Source: Bacteroidales bacterium UBA6346
Lineage (GTDB): Bacteria > Bacteroidota > Bacteroidia > Bacteroidales > UBA932
Direction: 5' to 3'
Assembly: GCA_002438905.1 (NCBI GenBank)
Contig: DJSA01000035.1
Span: 1,981 to 18,010 of the forward strand
DNA length: 16,030 bases
Numbering within the stretch: the first letter of the stretch is position 1; each line of letters starts with the position of its first letter. Of the stretch, positions 1-6,686 are shown in pieces. Both the position numbers and the translations under genes were made by a program. The notes under the pieces were generated by a model. That model was not told the DNA's origin. It ran no database searches and was given only the letters and a program-made list of their open reading frames with translations.

Positions 1-1
1 C

Positions 2-379
2 CATCCCGAGATTGCAGGCTTGACCTACGAACAATTCGCGGAGAAGGACGTCCATGTGCATGTCCCAGAAGGTGCGGTTCCGAAAGACGGCCCATCCGCC
101 GGTATTACCATGGTTACGTCTATGGTATCGGCATTCCGGGGCAAGCAGATCCGCAGCGGCTTTGCAATGACTGGGGAGATGACCCTTCGAGGCAGGGTTC
201 TGCCCGTTGGAGGCATAAAGGAGAAGATTCTTGCAGCCAAGAGATCTGGGATACACACCATAGTGATTTCTGAAGACAACAGAAAGGATGTTGAGGACAT
301 CAAACCGATCTACATAAAAGGACTGAACTTCATCTATGTGAGGAATATAAGCGATGTTCTTTCCGCTGTTTTTGACTAA
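2..379 (+). CDS. lon: Lon protease, C-terminal end (partial, 5' end outside window)
   Basis: This is the last 125 residues of an ATP-dependent serine protease that degrades misfolded and regulatory proteins in the cytoplasm. The reading frame is open to the left edge of the window, so the ATPase part and the true start lie upstream. The visible part is the Lon proteolytic domain. The catalytic serine sits in the motif PKDGPSAG near visible residue 35, and the catalytic lysine in GGIKEK follows about 43 residues later, the expected Ser-Lys dyad spacing. The stop is TAA at 377-379. The next gene, ung, begins 63 bases downstream on the same strand. I see no convincing terminator between them (only a 4-bp hairpin), so co-transcription is possible. 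The family call is secure. Confidence 0.95.
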   Translation, partial: HPEIAGLTYEQFAEKDVHVHVPEGAVPKDGPSAGITMVTSMVSAFRGKQIRSGFAMTGEMTLRGRVLPVGGIKEKILAAKRSGIHTIVISEDNRKDVEDIKPIYIKGLNFIYVRNISDVLSAVFD

Positions 380-442
380 TAGGACAAAGCGTCCGCTGTG
401 CATCCCGCCTTTTTATGCGCCGAACACCCCAAATATATCATT

Positions 443-1111
443 ATGGATGTAAAAATTGAAGAGTCGTGGAAGAAGGCTCTGGCAACAGAGTTTGAAAAGC
501 CGTATTTTTCCGAGTTGGTGAAGTATCTGCACTCGGAAAAGGCGGCTGGGGTCACGGTATATCCTCCTGGGAAGGACATTTTCCGGGCATTTGAGTTGAC
601 ACCTCTCGACAAGGTGAAAGTCGTGATATTGGGGCAGGATCCATATCATGGTTATGGGCAGGCCATGGGCCTGTCCTTTTCCGTTCCTGATGGTGTCCCG
701 GTGCCGCCTTCTCTCAAGAACATATTCAGGGAAATAGAAAGCGACATCGGAGTAATCATGTCCGGACGTCCTAATCTTGAGTCTTGGGCTCGGCAGGGAG
801 TGCTTCTGCTGAACGCGATTCTCACTGTCCGTGCAGGTTCACCGACATCGCATGGAAAGATTGGTTGGGAGACGTTTACGGACGCTGTAATACGCTGTAT
901 ATCCAATAATTGTGATAGCGTTGTATTCATGCTATGGGGGAACTTTGCCCGAAGCAAACGGAATCTGATTGACGCAACCAGACACCTTGTACTTGAGGCG
1001 GCACACCCCTCCCCTCTTGCACGCGGAGCTTTCTTCGGTTGCAAGCATTTCTCGAAGGCTAACGAATGGCTCAGCGCACACGGCAAGAAGCCTATTGACT
1101 GGCAGTTGTGA
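443..1111 (+). CDS. ung: Uracil-DNA glycosylase (family 1)
   Basis: The product (222 aa) removes uracil from DNA, starting base-excision repair of deaminated cytosine or misincorporated dUTP. The family-1 water-activating motif GQDPYHG lies at residues 64-70, with the catalytic aspartate at 66. The C-terminal DNA-intercalation motif HPSPLA lies at 188-193, with the second catalytic residue His188. The uracil-pocket region GVLLLNAILTVR is at about 119-130. The length matches bacterial Ung. A longer frame starts at a GTG at 398, but its added residues do not resemble the family, while the ATG at 443 gives the normal N-terminus (MDVKIEESWK). It sits between lon and coaD, probably as part of a housekeeping run. 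Confidence 0.96.
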   Translation: MDVKIEESWKKALATEFEKPYFSELVKYLHSEKAAGVTVYPPGKDIFRAFELTPLDKVKVVILGQDPYHGYGQAMGLSFSVPDGVPVPPSLKNIFREIESDIGVIMSGRPNLESWARQGVLLLNAILTVRAGSPTSHGKIGWETFTDAVIRCISNNCDSVVFMLWGNFARSKRNLIDATRHLVLEAAHPSPLARGAFFGCKHFSKANEWLSAHGKKPIDWQL

Positions 1112-1179
1112 CGCGGTATGTATTCCGCTCACTGACAGTCGTATAACATCAATGGACAAACACACTTACAGAAAAGAAA

Positions 1180-1662
1180 ATGAATATTGACTCGAAACAC
1201 AATACACCACGCAAGGCTTTGTTTCCGGGTTCTTTCGACCCATTTACGGCAGGACATCTCAACATTCTCAAACGAGCTCTCACAATGTTCGATGAAGTCG
1301 TTGTCGCTGTCGGAATAAATAGCGATAAACGTGGATTTTATAACAATGAAAAGAGATTGGAAATCATCCGCAAAGCAACTGCCGGACTTGACGGAGTGTC
1401 GGCATTGGCCTATGGGAATCTCACCGTTGACCTCTGCCATGAGCTTGGAATCCATCACATTGTGCGCGGCGTAAGGAATATGATTGACTTCGAGACAGAA
1501 CGCTCCATCGCGGATGCCAACCGACGCATAGCTCCTGATATTGACACGATTATAATACCTACCGCACAGGAATATGCTCACATCTCGTCTTCAGCCGTAC
1601 GTGACATAATCAAGCACGGAGGAGACTATTCGGCATTCATCCCGAAGGGAATTACTCTTTAA
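1180..1662 (+). CDS. coaD: Phosphopantetheine adenylyltransferase
   Basis: The product transfers an adenylyl group from ATP to 4'-phosphopantetheine, giving dephospho-CoA, the penultimate step of coenzyme A synthesis. The protein (160 aa, normal length) has the nucleotidyltransferase signature GSFDPFTAGH at residues 17-26, including the TxGH-type ATP site. RGVRN at 96-100 is the family's conserved RG(L/V)R segment, and ISSSAVR at 135-141 is the second nucleotide-binding motif. The ATG at 1180 is preceded by an A-rich stretch (agaaaagaaa), typical of Bacteroidota, which rarely depend on a strong Shine-Dalgarno. It follows ung by 68 bases, with no TAnnTTTG promoter in the gap, so it may be read from upstream. 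Confidence 0.96.
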   Translation: MNIDSKHNTPRKALFPGSFDPFTAGHLNILKRALTMFDEVVVAVGINSDKRGFYNNEKRLEIIRKATAGLDGVSALAYGNLTVDLCHELGIHHIVRGVRNMIDFETERSIADANRRIAPDIDTIIIPTAQEYAHISSSAVRDIIKHGGDYSAFIPKGITL

Positions 1663-1705
1663 CAGGAATCGGTTGCGTTATTAGGGACGTATTGAATAAA
1701 TTAGT

Positions 1706-3145
1706 ATGCATGGACAGGGAAATAAGTCGTTGACACAAAGACGATGGCACTCCGGAGATTTTTCCAATTTCTCAAGGAGGGTTTTGAGTGCCTGCATTTC
1801 AGTGATGCTGGCAGTGGAGAGCCTGCACGCCCAGACCCGCGATGATGTGCTCAATGAATACCTTAGTTCAGTCGAGGAATGTGACATACCCACAAAAATC
1901 GAGGAATGCGACTTCATCATCAGCAATTGTGACTCGTCATCAAGGGTTGGGACTGCGCTGAAGGTGTTCAGGCATTTCAAGGACTCGAAACTGATGGGCG
2001 ATGAAAATGTCGCGGTGCACGTTGCGGACAAATGGATTATCGGCAACTGGAAGCCGGCAGACGAGGACATTACCAAAGCCAAAGATAAAACCACGTCCAA
2101 CAGCACATTGCCAGACAGCACGCTCTACGCAATCCGCAATTACGCTGATTTCAACAGAGCCTCACTGCTCGGAGCGCAGGCACCTCTGCTCCCGGAAACT
2201 GGGTTAGTCTCGTTTCCCGTCCAAAAACCGACAATTCTATGGTTCTACGACACAGATTGCGCAAAGTGCAGGGTAGAGGCCGTCAAACTCGAAGATTTTT
2301 TACGAAGGCGCAGCGACTGCGGACTCATCGCCTTCTACATTGGGGACGATGCTGTCAAATGGAAAGATTTTCGTTCATCTCATTTTGAAGGCATTGCCGA
2401 TGTACGACACCTCAGTGATCCGTCAGACGCCACAGATTTCCGCCATAAGTATTCAGTCACCGCGACACCACGAATGTTCCTCATCGACACCGAGGGCATC
2501 ATCATAGGCCGCATGCTTGATACCGAGTCTCTGGAACTTCTTCTGAACGAACGTACAAGTCGTGAGAAGGCGGCTGTCATGGAATTATTCTATAAGTTGA
2601 TTCCGCTCCGTGGCGAAGATGCCAAGAATGCACTCGAATACCTCATTGACACCCGCATTCTCTGCAGGAATTCCGCTTTCAACACCTCCGAGGACTCACT
2701 TCTGGTCGTGAACTTCGCTCAGATTCAAAAGGAGTTACTGTCAAGGGCAAGACCGGGCACAAAGATAGCCCCAATTAAGGTGCGGGGATCTCTCAATGGT
2801 CATAAGCTCGGAACTTACCGCCTCGACCGTCTTAGCCGCGCACTCGGCAGACTCCATCCAAGGCATACTTCCGCGACCCGCAAGGAAGAGAGGGAAATCA
2901 ACGGCAAAACTGTCATAGTCTTCCACACTGCAGGCTGTCACCAGTGCGAGGTCGAACTAAAGGCAGCTAAGTCAATGAACATTAACGTATTGGAAGTCAA
3001 CATTGATGAGATTCAGAAAGACGACCCCGAAACTCTCTCTCATCTACTCGATAGTTTTGACCTCACTTCCCTGCCCCTGCTCATTGAGACAGATCGCAAC
3101 GGCACAATCATCCGACGCTATTTCAGTCTCACGGGGAACCAATAA
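1706..3145 (+). CDS. Secreted protein with two thioredoxin-like domains
   Basis: This protein (479 aa) is probably exported. A hydrophobic stretch at residues about 27-41 ends in LHAQ, like a signal peptidase I site, after an unusually long basic N-terminus; a downstream start is possible. The first thioredoxin-like domain covers about 155-275, with CAKC at 185-188 and a cis-proline candidate in TATPRMFLID (Pro255). A helical linker follows. The second domain covers about 395-475, with CHQC at 411-414 and a cis-proline candidate in SLPLLIE (Pro457). Both CxxC pairs are intact, so thiol-disulfide exchange in the envelope is a fair inference; the partner is unknown. It resembles TlpA/thioredoxin-family proteins with extended N-termini common in Bacteroidales, but I cannot name a specific family. 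It follows coaD by 43 bases and may be co-transcribed with it. Confidence 0.75.
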   Translation: MHGQGNKSLTQRRWHSGDFSNFSRRVLSACISVMLAVESLHAQTRDDVLNEYLSSVEECDIPTKIEECDFIISNCDSSSRVGTALKVFRHFKDSKLMGDENVAVHVADKWIIGNWKPADEDITKAKDKTTSNSTLPDSTLYAIRNYADFNRASLLGAQAPLLPETGLVSFPVQKPTILWFYDTDCAKCRVEAVKLEDFLRRRSDCGLIAFYIGDDAVKWKDFRSSHFEGIADVRHLSDPSDATDFRHKYSVTATPRMFLIDTEGIIIGRMLDTESLELLLNERTSREKAAVMELFYKLIPLRGEDAKNALEYLIDTRILCRNSAFNTSEDSLLVVNFAQIQKELLSRARPGTKIAPIKVRGSLNGHKLGTYRLDRLSRALGRLHPRHTSATRKEEREINGKTVIVFHTAGCHQCEVELKAAKSMNINVLEVNIDEIQKDDPETLSHLLDSFDLTSLPLLIETDRNGTIIRRYFSLTGNQ

Positions 3146-3193
3146 AAAAAACAAATGCGGCAGAATGCAGGGATTCCTTCAAAATACAGCAAA

Positions 3194-3210
3194 ATTTGGC
3201 TATATTTGGC
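3194..3210 (+). repeat. Direct repeat ATTTGGC x2, possible operator over promoter
   Basis: ATTTGGC occurs at 3194-3200 and again at 3204-3210, a period of exactly 10 bases, about one helical turn. The second copy overlaps the -7 element at 3201-3208. Paired heptamers on one face of the helix are a usual target for ribbon-helix-helix proteins, and the gene just downstream looks like one. Autoregulation is an inference. Confidence 0.4.
3201..3208 (+). promoter_or_regulatory. Bacteroidota promoter -7 element for the small RHH-like gene
   Basis: TATATTTG is an exact match to the Bacteroidota -7 consensus TAnnTTTG. No clear -33 TTTG is visible about 20 bases upstream. The expected transcription start is around 3213-3216, which leaves a leader of about 24 bases before the ATG at 3238 and rules out the longer TTG-start frame at 3196. 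Confidence 0.65.
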
Positions 3211-3237
3211 GGTCTGTACGCTAAAACGCAGAGAAGC

Positions 3238-3483
3238 ATGGCAAAAAAGGCTAGAAAACGAGACAGTTCCTGCAAGGAAAGCAGAGAAATGCAACGAGGC
3301 TTGAATCAGGTCGCGCCCGTCAGAAAGCATCGTCAGGTCATCTACCTGAACGACTCTGAACTCGCTGCCATACGTGTCTACAGCGAGAAATTCAAGGTCC
3401 GCTCTAGATCTGCCCTCATCCGGGAATCTGTCATGCTACGCGTCTTGAGCGTCCTGGATGAGAACCAGCCAACCTTGTTTTAA
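3238..3483 (+). CDS. Small basic protein, probable ribbon-helix-helix DNA-binding protein
   Basis: The product is 81 aa with a basic N-terminus (MAKKARKRD). It is followed by a pattern typical of the ribbon-helix-helix (MetJ/Arc-like) fold: a short strand of alternating residues (RQVIYLND, about 34-41), then a helix (SELAAIRVYSEKFKV) and a second helix starting at SRSALIRESVMLRVL. The segment R-S-A-L-I-R-E-S is close to the second-helix signature of RHH antitoxins and MobC-like accessory proteins. No toxin gene is adjacent, so an antitoxin role is not supported. It has its own promoter and a possible operator upstream. Its stop codon overlaps that of convergent lnt. The fold is a pattern call; the function is unknown. 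Confidence 0.65.
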   Translation: MAKKARKRDSSCKESREMQRGLNQVAPVRKHRQVIYLNDSELAAIRVYSEKFKVRSRSALIRESVMLRVLSVLDENQPTLF

Positions 3484-5207
3484 AATCCCCCTCCCGTCCC
3501 CCTTAGATTAACTATAGTTCTAACAAATAGTGCAGCGAGAAGAAGGAGGAATGTGAAGGTACAAAGACGGCCGGTAATGTCACCGTGGGTGACGAAAAAG
3601 GTGAGATCATCGCTGAGGGGAAGCTGGAAATGAAGGGTGACAGGCTTCCACCATGGCCCTTGCTCCACGATGCGCCCCTTATTGTCAATCAGCCCAGAAA
3701 TGCCGGTGTTGCCGCAGCGAGCAATGGCACGTCGTGTCTCGATGGCTCTCAAAGAAGCATAGCTGAGGTGCTGATGGTATCCCGGAGTGTCGCCCCACCA
3801 AGCATCGTTTGTTATGATGGTCAGGGCGCGAGCGCCTTTCAGGATATATCCCCGACAATAATCCCCATAGACGGACTCGTAGCATACGGCACATCCAAGA
3901 GGGATGTCTCGCATATTCCCAAGACGATCGGAAGCCCGAAAATGAAGCAAAGAAATCTCATCCTGTCCAATGCAGCGTCCCATAACACCCCCAAGAGCGC
4001 GGTCAATAGGGTCAAACACACGCGGATACGGGAGTTTCTCCACGGCCACAACCAATTTTGTCTTATGAAAAATCTCGTCACGTCCACTGCCGTCAATCAT
4101 GATTGCCGAATTATGCGACTCGTACCAAAGTCCATCGGTAATTTGTCTGGAAGTCAGCGAGGGACGCGCATCAGACTCTACGCGGGTGTAAGTTGACGCC
4201 CCGAGCAACATATTGACACCCGGATAGCCCGCCAGCAGAGTCTTGAATCTATTGAGCGTAGGGCTTGACCCCAGAAAATTCGTCGTCACGTCAGAGGTGA
4301 AAGTCTCAGGGGCGAGTATAAGAAGACCCGGTTCGGAAGCGTTCCCGCACCAAGTCGAATCTCTGTCATAAGCCCTCTTGTAATCAATAAGTTCCGGCAT
4401 CACCAACTGTTCCACAAGAGCGTTCTGCTGCGCCTGAGTCATGGCCGAGAATTTATTGTATGGATCAATATTTGGCTGGGCCACGAGTACGTCAATGGTA
4501 TCGGAAGTCACGTCATTCGGGCTGAACCACTTGCTTAGCGACCAAGCCACAGGGCCCAAAAACACGAGAAAAAGTCCGATGGAATATACTACCCGCGCCT
4601 TGGGAGAAAAGCCGATCCAACGGCCATCGGGCAAACGTCTCCCGAACCATTCACCATCAGAGAGGCATACGAGCAGGCCAAAAACTCCCAGATTACAAAC
4701 CCAGACCCACAGCGAACCACCTAGCGTTCCCGTGACATCGTACCACTGAACTAGTGATGGCGTCCGCGCAAAGGAGTTACCCAGAACCAGCCACGGCCAC
4801 GATATATCCCAGTTAAAATAGGCCTTTTCCCACGCAATCCACCCAGCTGCGAGCAAAATGTAGGGAAGAATGCCCCTGAAGACGCACCGCGAGCCTCTGA
4901 AAATGAGAAAGACCACGAGCATTTGCAGAGAATTCAGCATTATGGCAGCAATCCCCCCTCCTACGGTCGCGTTGCAGACCCAGAAAGTCGTGAACGCATT
5001 CCAGAGCACAAACGCCACATAAAGATAAATCCATGTACACCTGCGTCCGGTCAATGTCAGCAGCCGCTCGGCACATAGCAGCGGCACGAAGCCAACAAGA
5101 GCCATCCAGCTGCAGCCAGGCAGCAAAAAAGGCAAGGACATCATCACGGAAAACAGAAAAATCAGTCCCCATATCATCAGAGTCTCTCTCGAAATCTTCA
5201 ATCTCAT
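3480..5207 (-). CDS. lnt: Apolipoprotein N-acyltransferase
   Basis: Lnt is an inner-membrane enzyme that moves an acyl chain from phospholipid to the N-terminal cysteine of apolipoproteins, the last step of lipoprotein maturation. With this start the protein has 575 aa. The first ~230 residues hold several membrane helices, followed by a periplasmic nitrilase-type domain. The catalytic triad is visible: Glu in ILAPETF, Lys in FHKTKLVV and Cys in GCAVCYESVYGDY. A last membrane helix (LCTFTFLLLLAALFV) lies near the C-terminus. The frame stays open up to 5387, but the minus-strand promoter at 5276-5283 lies inside that extension. The start at 5207 (MRLKISRETL) gives a usual Lnt N-terminus and a leader of about 60 bases; an ATG at 5258 is less likely. 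Many lipoproteins lie nearby in the pilus locus. Confidence 0.93.
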   Translation of the reverse strand: MRLKISRETLMIWGLIFLFSVMMSLPFLLPGCSWMALVGFVPLLCAERLLTLTGRRCTWIYLYVAFVLWNAFTTFWVCNATVGGGIAAIMLNSLQMLVVFLIFRGSRCVFRGILPYILLAAGWIAWEKAYFNWDISWPWLVLGNSFARTPSLVQWYDVTGTLGGSLWVWVCNLGVFGLLVCLSDGEWFGRRLPDGRWIGFSPKARVVYSIGLFLVFLGPVAWSLSKWFSPNDVTSDTIDVLVAQPNIDPYNKFSAMTQAQQNALVEQLVMPELIDYKRAYDRDSTWCGNASEPGLLILAPETFTSDVTTNFLGSSPTLNRFKTLLAGYPGVNMLLGASTYTRVESDARPSLTSRQITDGLWYESHNSAIMIDGSGRDEIFHKTKLVVAVEKLPYPRVFDPIDRALGGVMGRCIGQDEISLLHFRASDRLGNMRDIPLGCAVCYESVYGDYCRGYILKGARALTIITNDAWWGDTPGYHQHLSYASLRAIETRRAIARCGNTGISGLIDNKGRIVEQGPWWKPVTLHFQLPLSDDLTFFVTHGDITGRLCTFTFLLLLAALFVRTIVNLRGTGGGF

Positions 5208-5275
5208 AAAACAGCATGAATTAGAAATCACTCCCGACTCTGGTAAAATCTCAACCATTAGCCGGAGAGCCGCCG

Positions 5276-5283
5276 CAAAGTTA
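5276..5283 (-). promoter_or_regulatory. Promoter -7 element for lnt (minus strand)
   Basis: Read on the minus strand this is TAACTTTG, an exact TAnnTTTG match. Transcription would begin near 5268-5271, about 60 bases before the lnt ATG at 5207. It lies only 13 bases from the plus-strand element at 5297-5304, so the two promoters are divergent and their -33 regions fall across each other. No good -33 element is visible. Confidence 0.6.
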
Positions 5284-5296
5284 TAAATAAAATTGC

Positions 5297-5304
5297 TATC
5301 TTTG
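5297..5304 (+). promoter_or_regulatory. Promoter -7 element for the AraC-type regulator gene
   Basis: TATCTTTG is an exact TAnnTTTG match on the plus strand. The expected start of transcription near 5309-5312 gives a leader of about 67 bases before the ATG at 5378. The region upstream is AT-rich but lacks a clear TTTG -33 box, as is common for regulated Bacteroidota promoters. Confidence 0.6.
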
Positions 5305-5377
5305 TGATGGTATAAAGCATCTTGTTTGACTACCAACATATTACATTTAACGCGCACAAGAATAGGCATATTGCACA

Positions 5378-6505
5378 ATGGAATCATCTATATACAGCTA
5401 TTCCCTTTGTATTGCACTGCCGTTGATGTTGTTCTTCGGCTTTTATTTTTTATTGGCCCCAACTCCAGAGAAAGCCATTTTCAATAATTATCTGCGTTCC
5501 AGACGAATTATGGGCGTGGCCATCTTGTTACTTGCTGCCAACTATTCGATACATTTCTTTTTTGGAATCAGGTTCAAGGATGCCAATTCTGCCATTCTGT
5601 TGAATCTCTCTACCTATTTTTTGTGCTATTGGCTGTTCAGTTCTGCTCTGACCACGCTGCTCGACCGCTTTTATATCACGGCGCGCCGGTTGCGGACGCA
5701 TATATGCCTGTGGATATTATTTTCCATTCTTTCCTGCATCGTCCTGCTGCTGTTGCCAAAAGGGAGACTGCAGACAACCATGACTTTCGCCTTGGCGGCA
5801 GGGCTGGTTATCTACGGGCTATTCTTAACATATAGGCTTCTTAGGGTCTACCACCGAGTCATCCGAACTCTCGATGACACCTGGGCAGACGACATCGGTG
5901 TCTACATCCGATGGCTCTCCACATTCACCTACTGGGCAATCATATTCGGTGTGGGATGCGGATTGCTGACATTTCTTCCTGATAAATACGTATATATATG
6001 GATTCTATCCTCAGTTCCATTCTACATTTATCTTTTCCTTTGCTATATGAATTATCTGCTGTTTTACGAACAAGTGGAAAACGCAATGGAGGAAAGTATG
6101 CCTACTGAAGAGGAATACTTGTGTGACGACAAAACAGAACAGGCGCAAAAACTATGTAGCCCGTCCTACCATGCTGAAATGGCGGAGAGAATAAATAATT
6201 GGGTTGATGCGGATGGTTATATCCAGTCCAGTCTCACCATAAAGGAACTTTCAGACGTTCTTCATACAAACAGAACCTATCTGTCCGAGTATATCAAAAC
6301 GGTGTATGGCACGTCTTTCCGCGATTGGATTACCGGACTCCGTATCAATTATGCGAAACGGCTGCTTACGCAATATCCTAAGCGGACGGTTGCCGATATT
6401 TCTGAAAGATCCGGATTCCTGTCATCTAGCCATTTCATCAGGCTTTTCAAGGAAAAGACCGGCTCCACCCCTGTCAAATGGAGGAAAACGGAGGGGATGG
6501 TCTAG
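5378..6505 (+). CDS. Membrane-anchored AraC-family transcriptional regulator
   Basis: The product (375 aa) joins an integral membrane sensor to a DNA-binding domain. About seven hydrophobic segments can be seen at roughly residues 8-27, 44-63, 73-93, 108-126, 133-153, 181-200 and 206-229. An acidic linker (about 235-260) follows, then a full AraC HTH domain at about 266-372. The first helix-turn-helix is near 286-307 (LTIKELSDVL...YLSEYIK). The second is near 336-360 and ends in the family motif around SSSHFIRLFKEKTGSTPVKWR. This architecture is common in Bacteroidales and often sits beside surface-structure loci. The ligand is unknown. The fimbrial operon starts 181 bases downstream on the same strand, so it is the likely target. 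Direct repeats at 6521-6551 are candidate binding sites (inference). Confidence 0.9.
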   Translation: MESSIYSYSLCIALPLMLFFGFYFLLAPTPEKAIFNNYLRSRRIMGVAILLLAANYSIHFFFGIRFKDANSAILLNLSTYFLCYWLFSSALTTLLDRFYITARRLRTHICLWILFSILSCIVLLLLPKGRLQTTMTFALAAGLVIYGLFLTYRLLRVYHRVIRTLDDTWADDIGVYIRWLSTFTYWAIIFGVGCGLLTFLPDKYVYIWILSSVPFYIYLFLCYMNYLLFYEQVENAMEESMPTEEEYLCDDKTEQAQKLCSPSYHAEMAERINNWVDADGYIQSSLTIKELSDVLHTNRTYLSEYIKTVYGTSFRDWITGLRINYAKRLLTQYPKRTVADISERSGFLSSSHFIRLFKEKTGSTPVKWRKTEGMV

Positions 6506-6520
6506 CGTATGAAAGAATAG

Positions 6521-6551
6521 CACAAACAGCAAAAAATAACACAAACAACAA
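6521..6551 (+). repeat. Direct repeat CACAAACA(G/A)CAA x2, candidate AraC operator
   Basis: CACAAACAGCAA at 6521-6532 and CACAAACAACAA at 6540-6551 differ at one base of 12 and are 19 bases apart start to start. AraC-family proteins typically bind two direct half-sites about two helical turns apart. The pair lies between the regulator gene and the pilus operon. The role is inferred. Confidence 0.45.
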
Positions 6552-6582
6552 CGCTAAAATATTCTAAACCACAAAGATGTGC

Positions 6583-6619
6583 GATTCCGGCAATTAAGAC
6601 AATATTTGTATACGGAATC
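6583..6619. repeat. Inverted repeat GATTCCG/CGGAATC upstream of pilus operon
   Basis: GATTCCG at 6583-6589 is matched by its exact reverse complement at 6613-6619, enclosing 23 AT-rich bases that include AATATTTG (6601-6608), one mismatch from a -7 element. A related word, GATTTCCGG, occurs again from 6659. It may be an operator or an RNA hairpin; the sequence alone does not decide. Confidence 0.4.
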
Positions 6620-6643
6620 TGACTGAATTTAAATTTCTTCACC

Positions 6644-6651
6644 TTACTTTG
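6644..6651 (+). promoter_or_regulatory. Weak candidate promoter of the pilus operon
   Basis: TTACTTTG has one mismatch to TAnnTTTG and lies 36 bases before the ATG at 6687. AATATTTG at 6601-6608, also with one mismatch, is the alternative. No perfect element exists in this 181-base gap, which would fit a promoter that needs an activator such as the adjacent AraC protein. Confidence 0.35.
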
Positions 6652-6686
6652 TATGCTGATTTCCGGATTGGAGATGAAGAAAGCAT

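Noticed and set aside
382..394. Hairpin GGAC-AAAGC-GTCC after lon as terminator
   Set aside because: The stem has only four pairs and no T-run directly after it.
398..442. GTG start at 398 for ung
   Set aside because: The added residues do not match the Ung N-terminus, while ATG 443 gives the usual length.
3196..3237. TTG start at 3196 for the small RHH-like gene
   Set aside because: It lies at the promoter element, upstream of the predicted transcription start.
3238..3483. Antitoxin of a toxin-antitoxin pair
   Set aside because: The fold would allow it, but no small toxin frame is adjacent: the neighbours are a thioredoxin-like protein and lnt.
3585..4196. 203-aa plus-strand frame opposite lnt
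   Set aside because: It is antisense to the conserved catalytic domain of lnt, has no recognisable domain or promoter, and its composition follows the lnt codons.
5208..5387. N-terminal extension of lnt up to 5387
   Set aside because: It would begin upstream of the minus-strand promoter at 5276-5283 and its residues do not look like an Lnt N-terminus.
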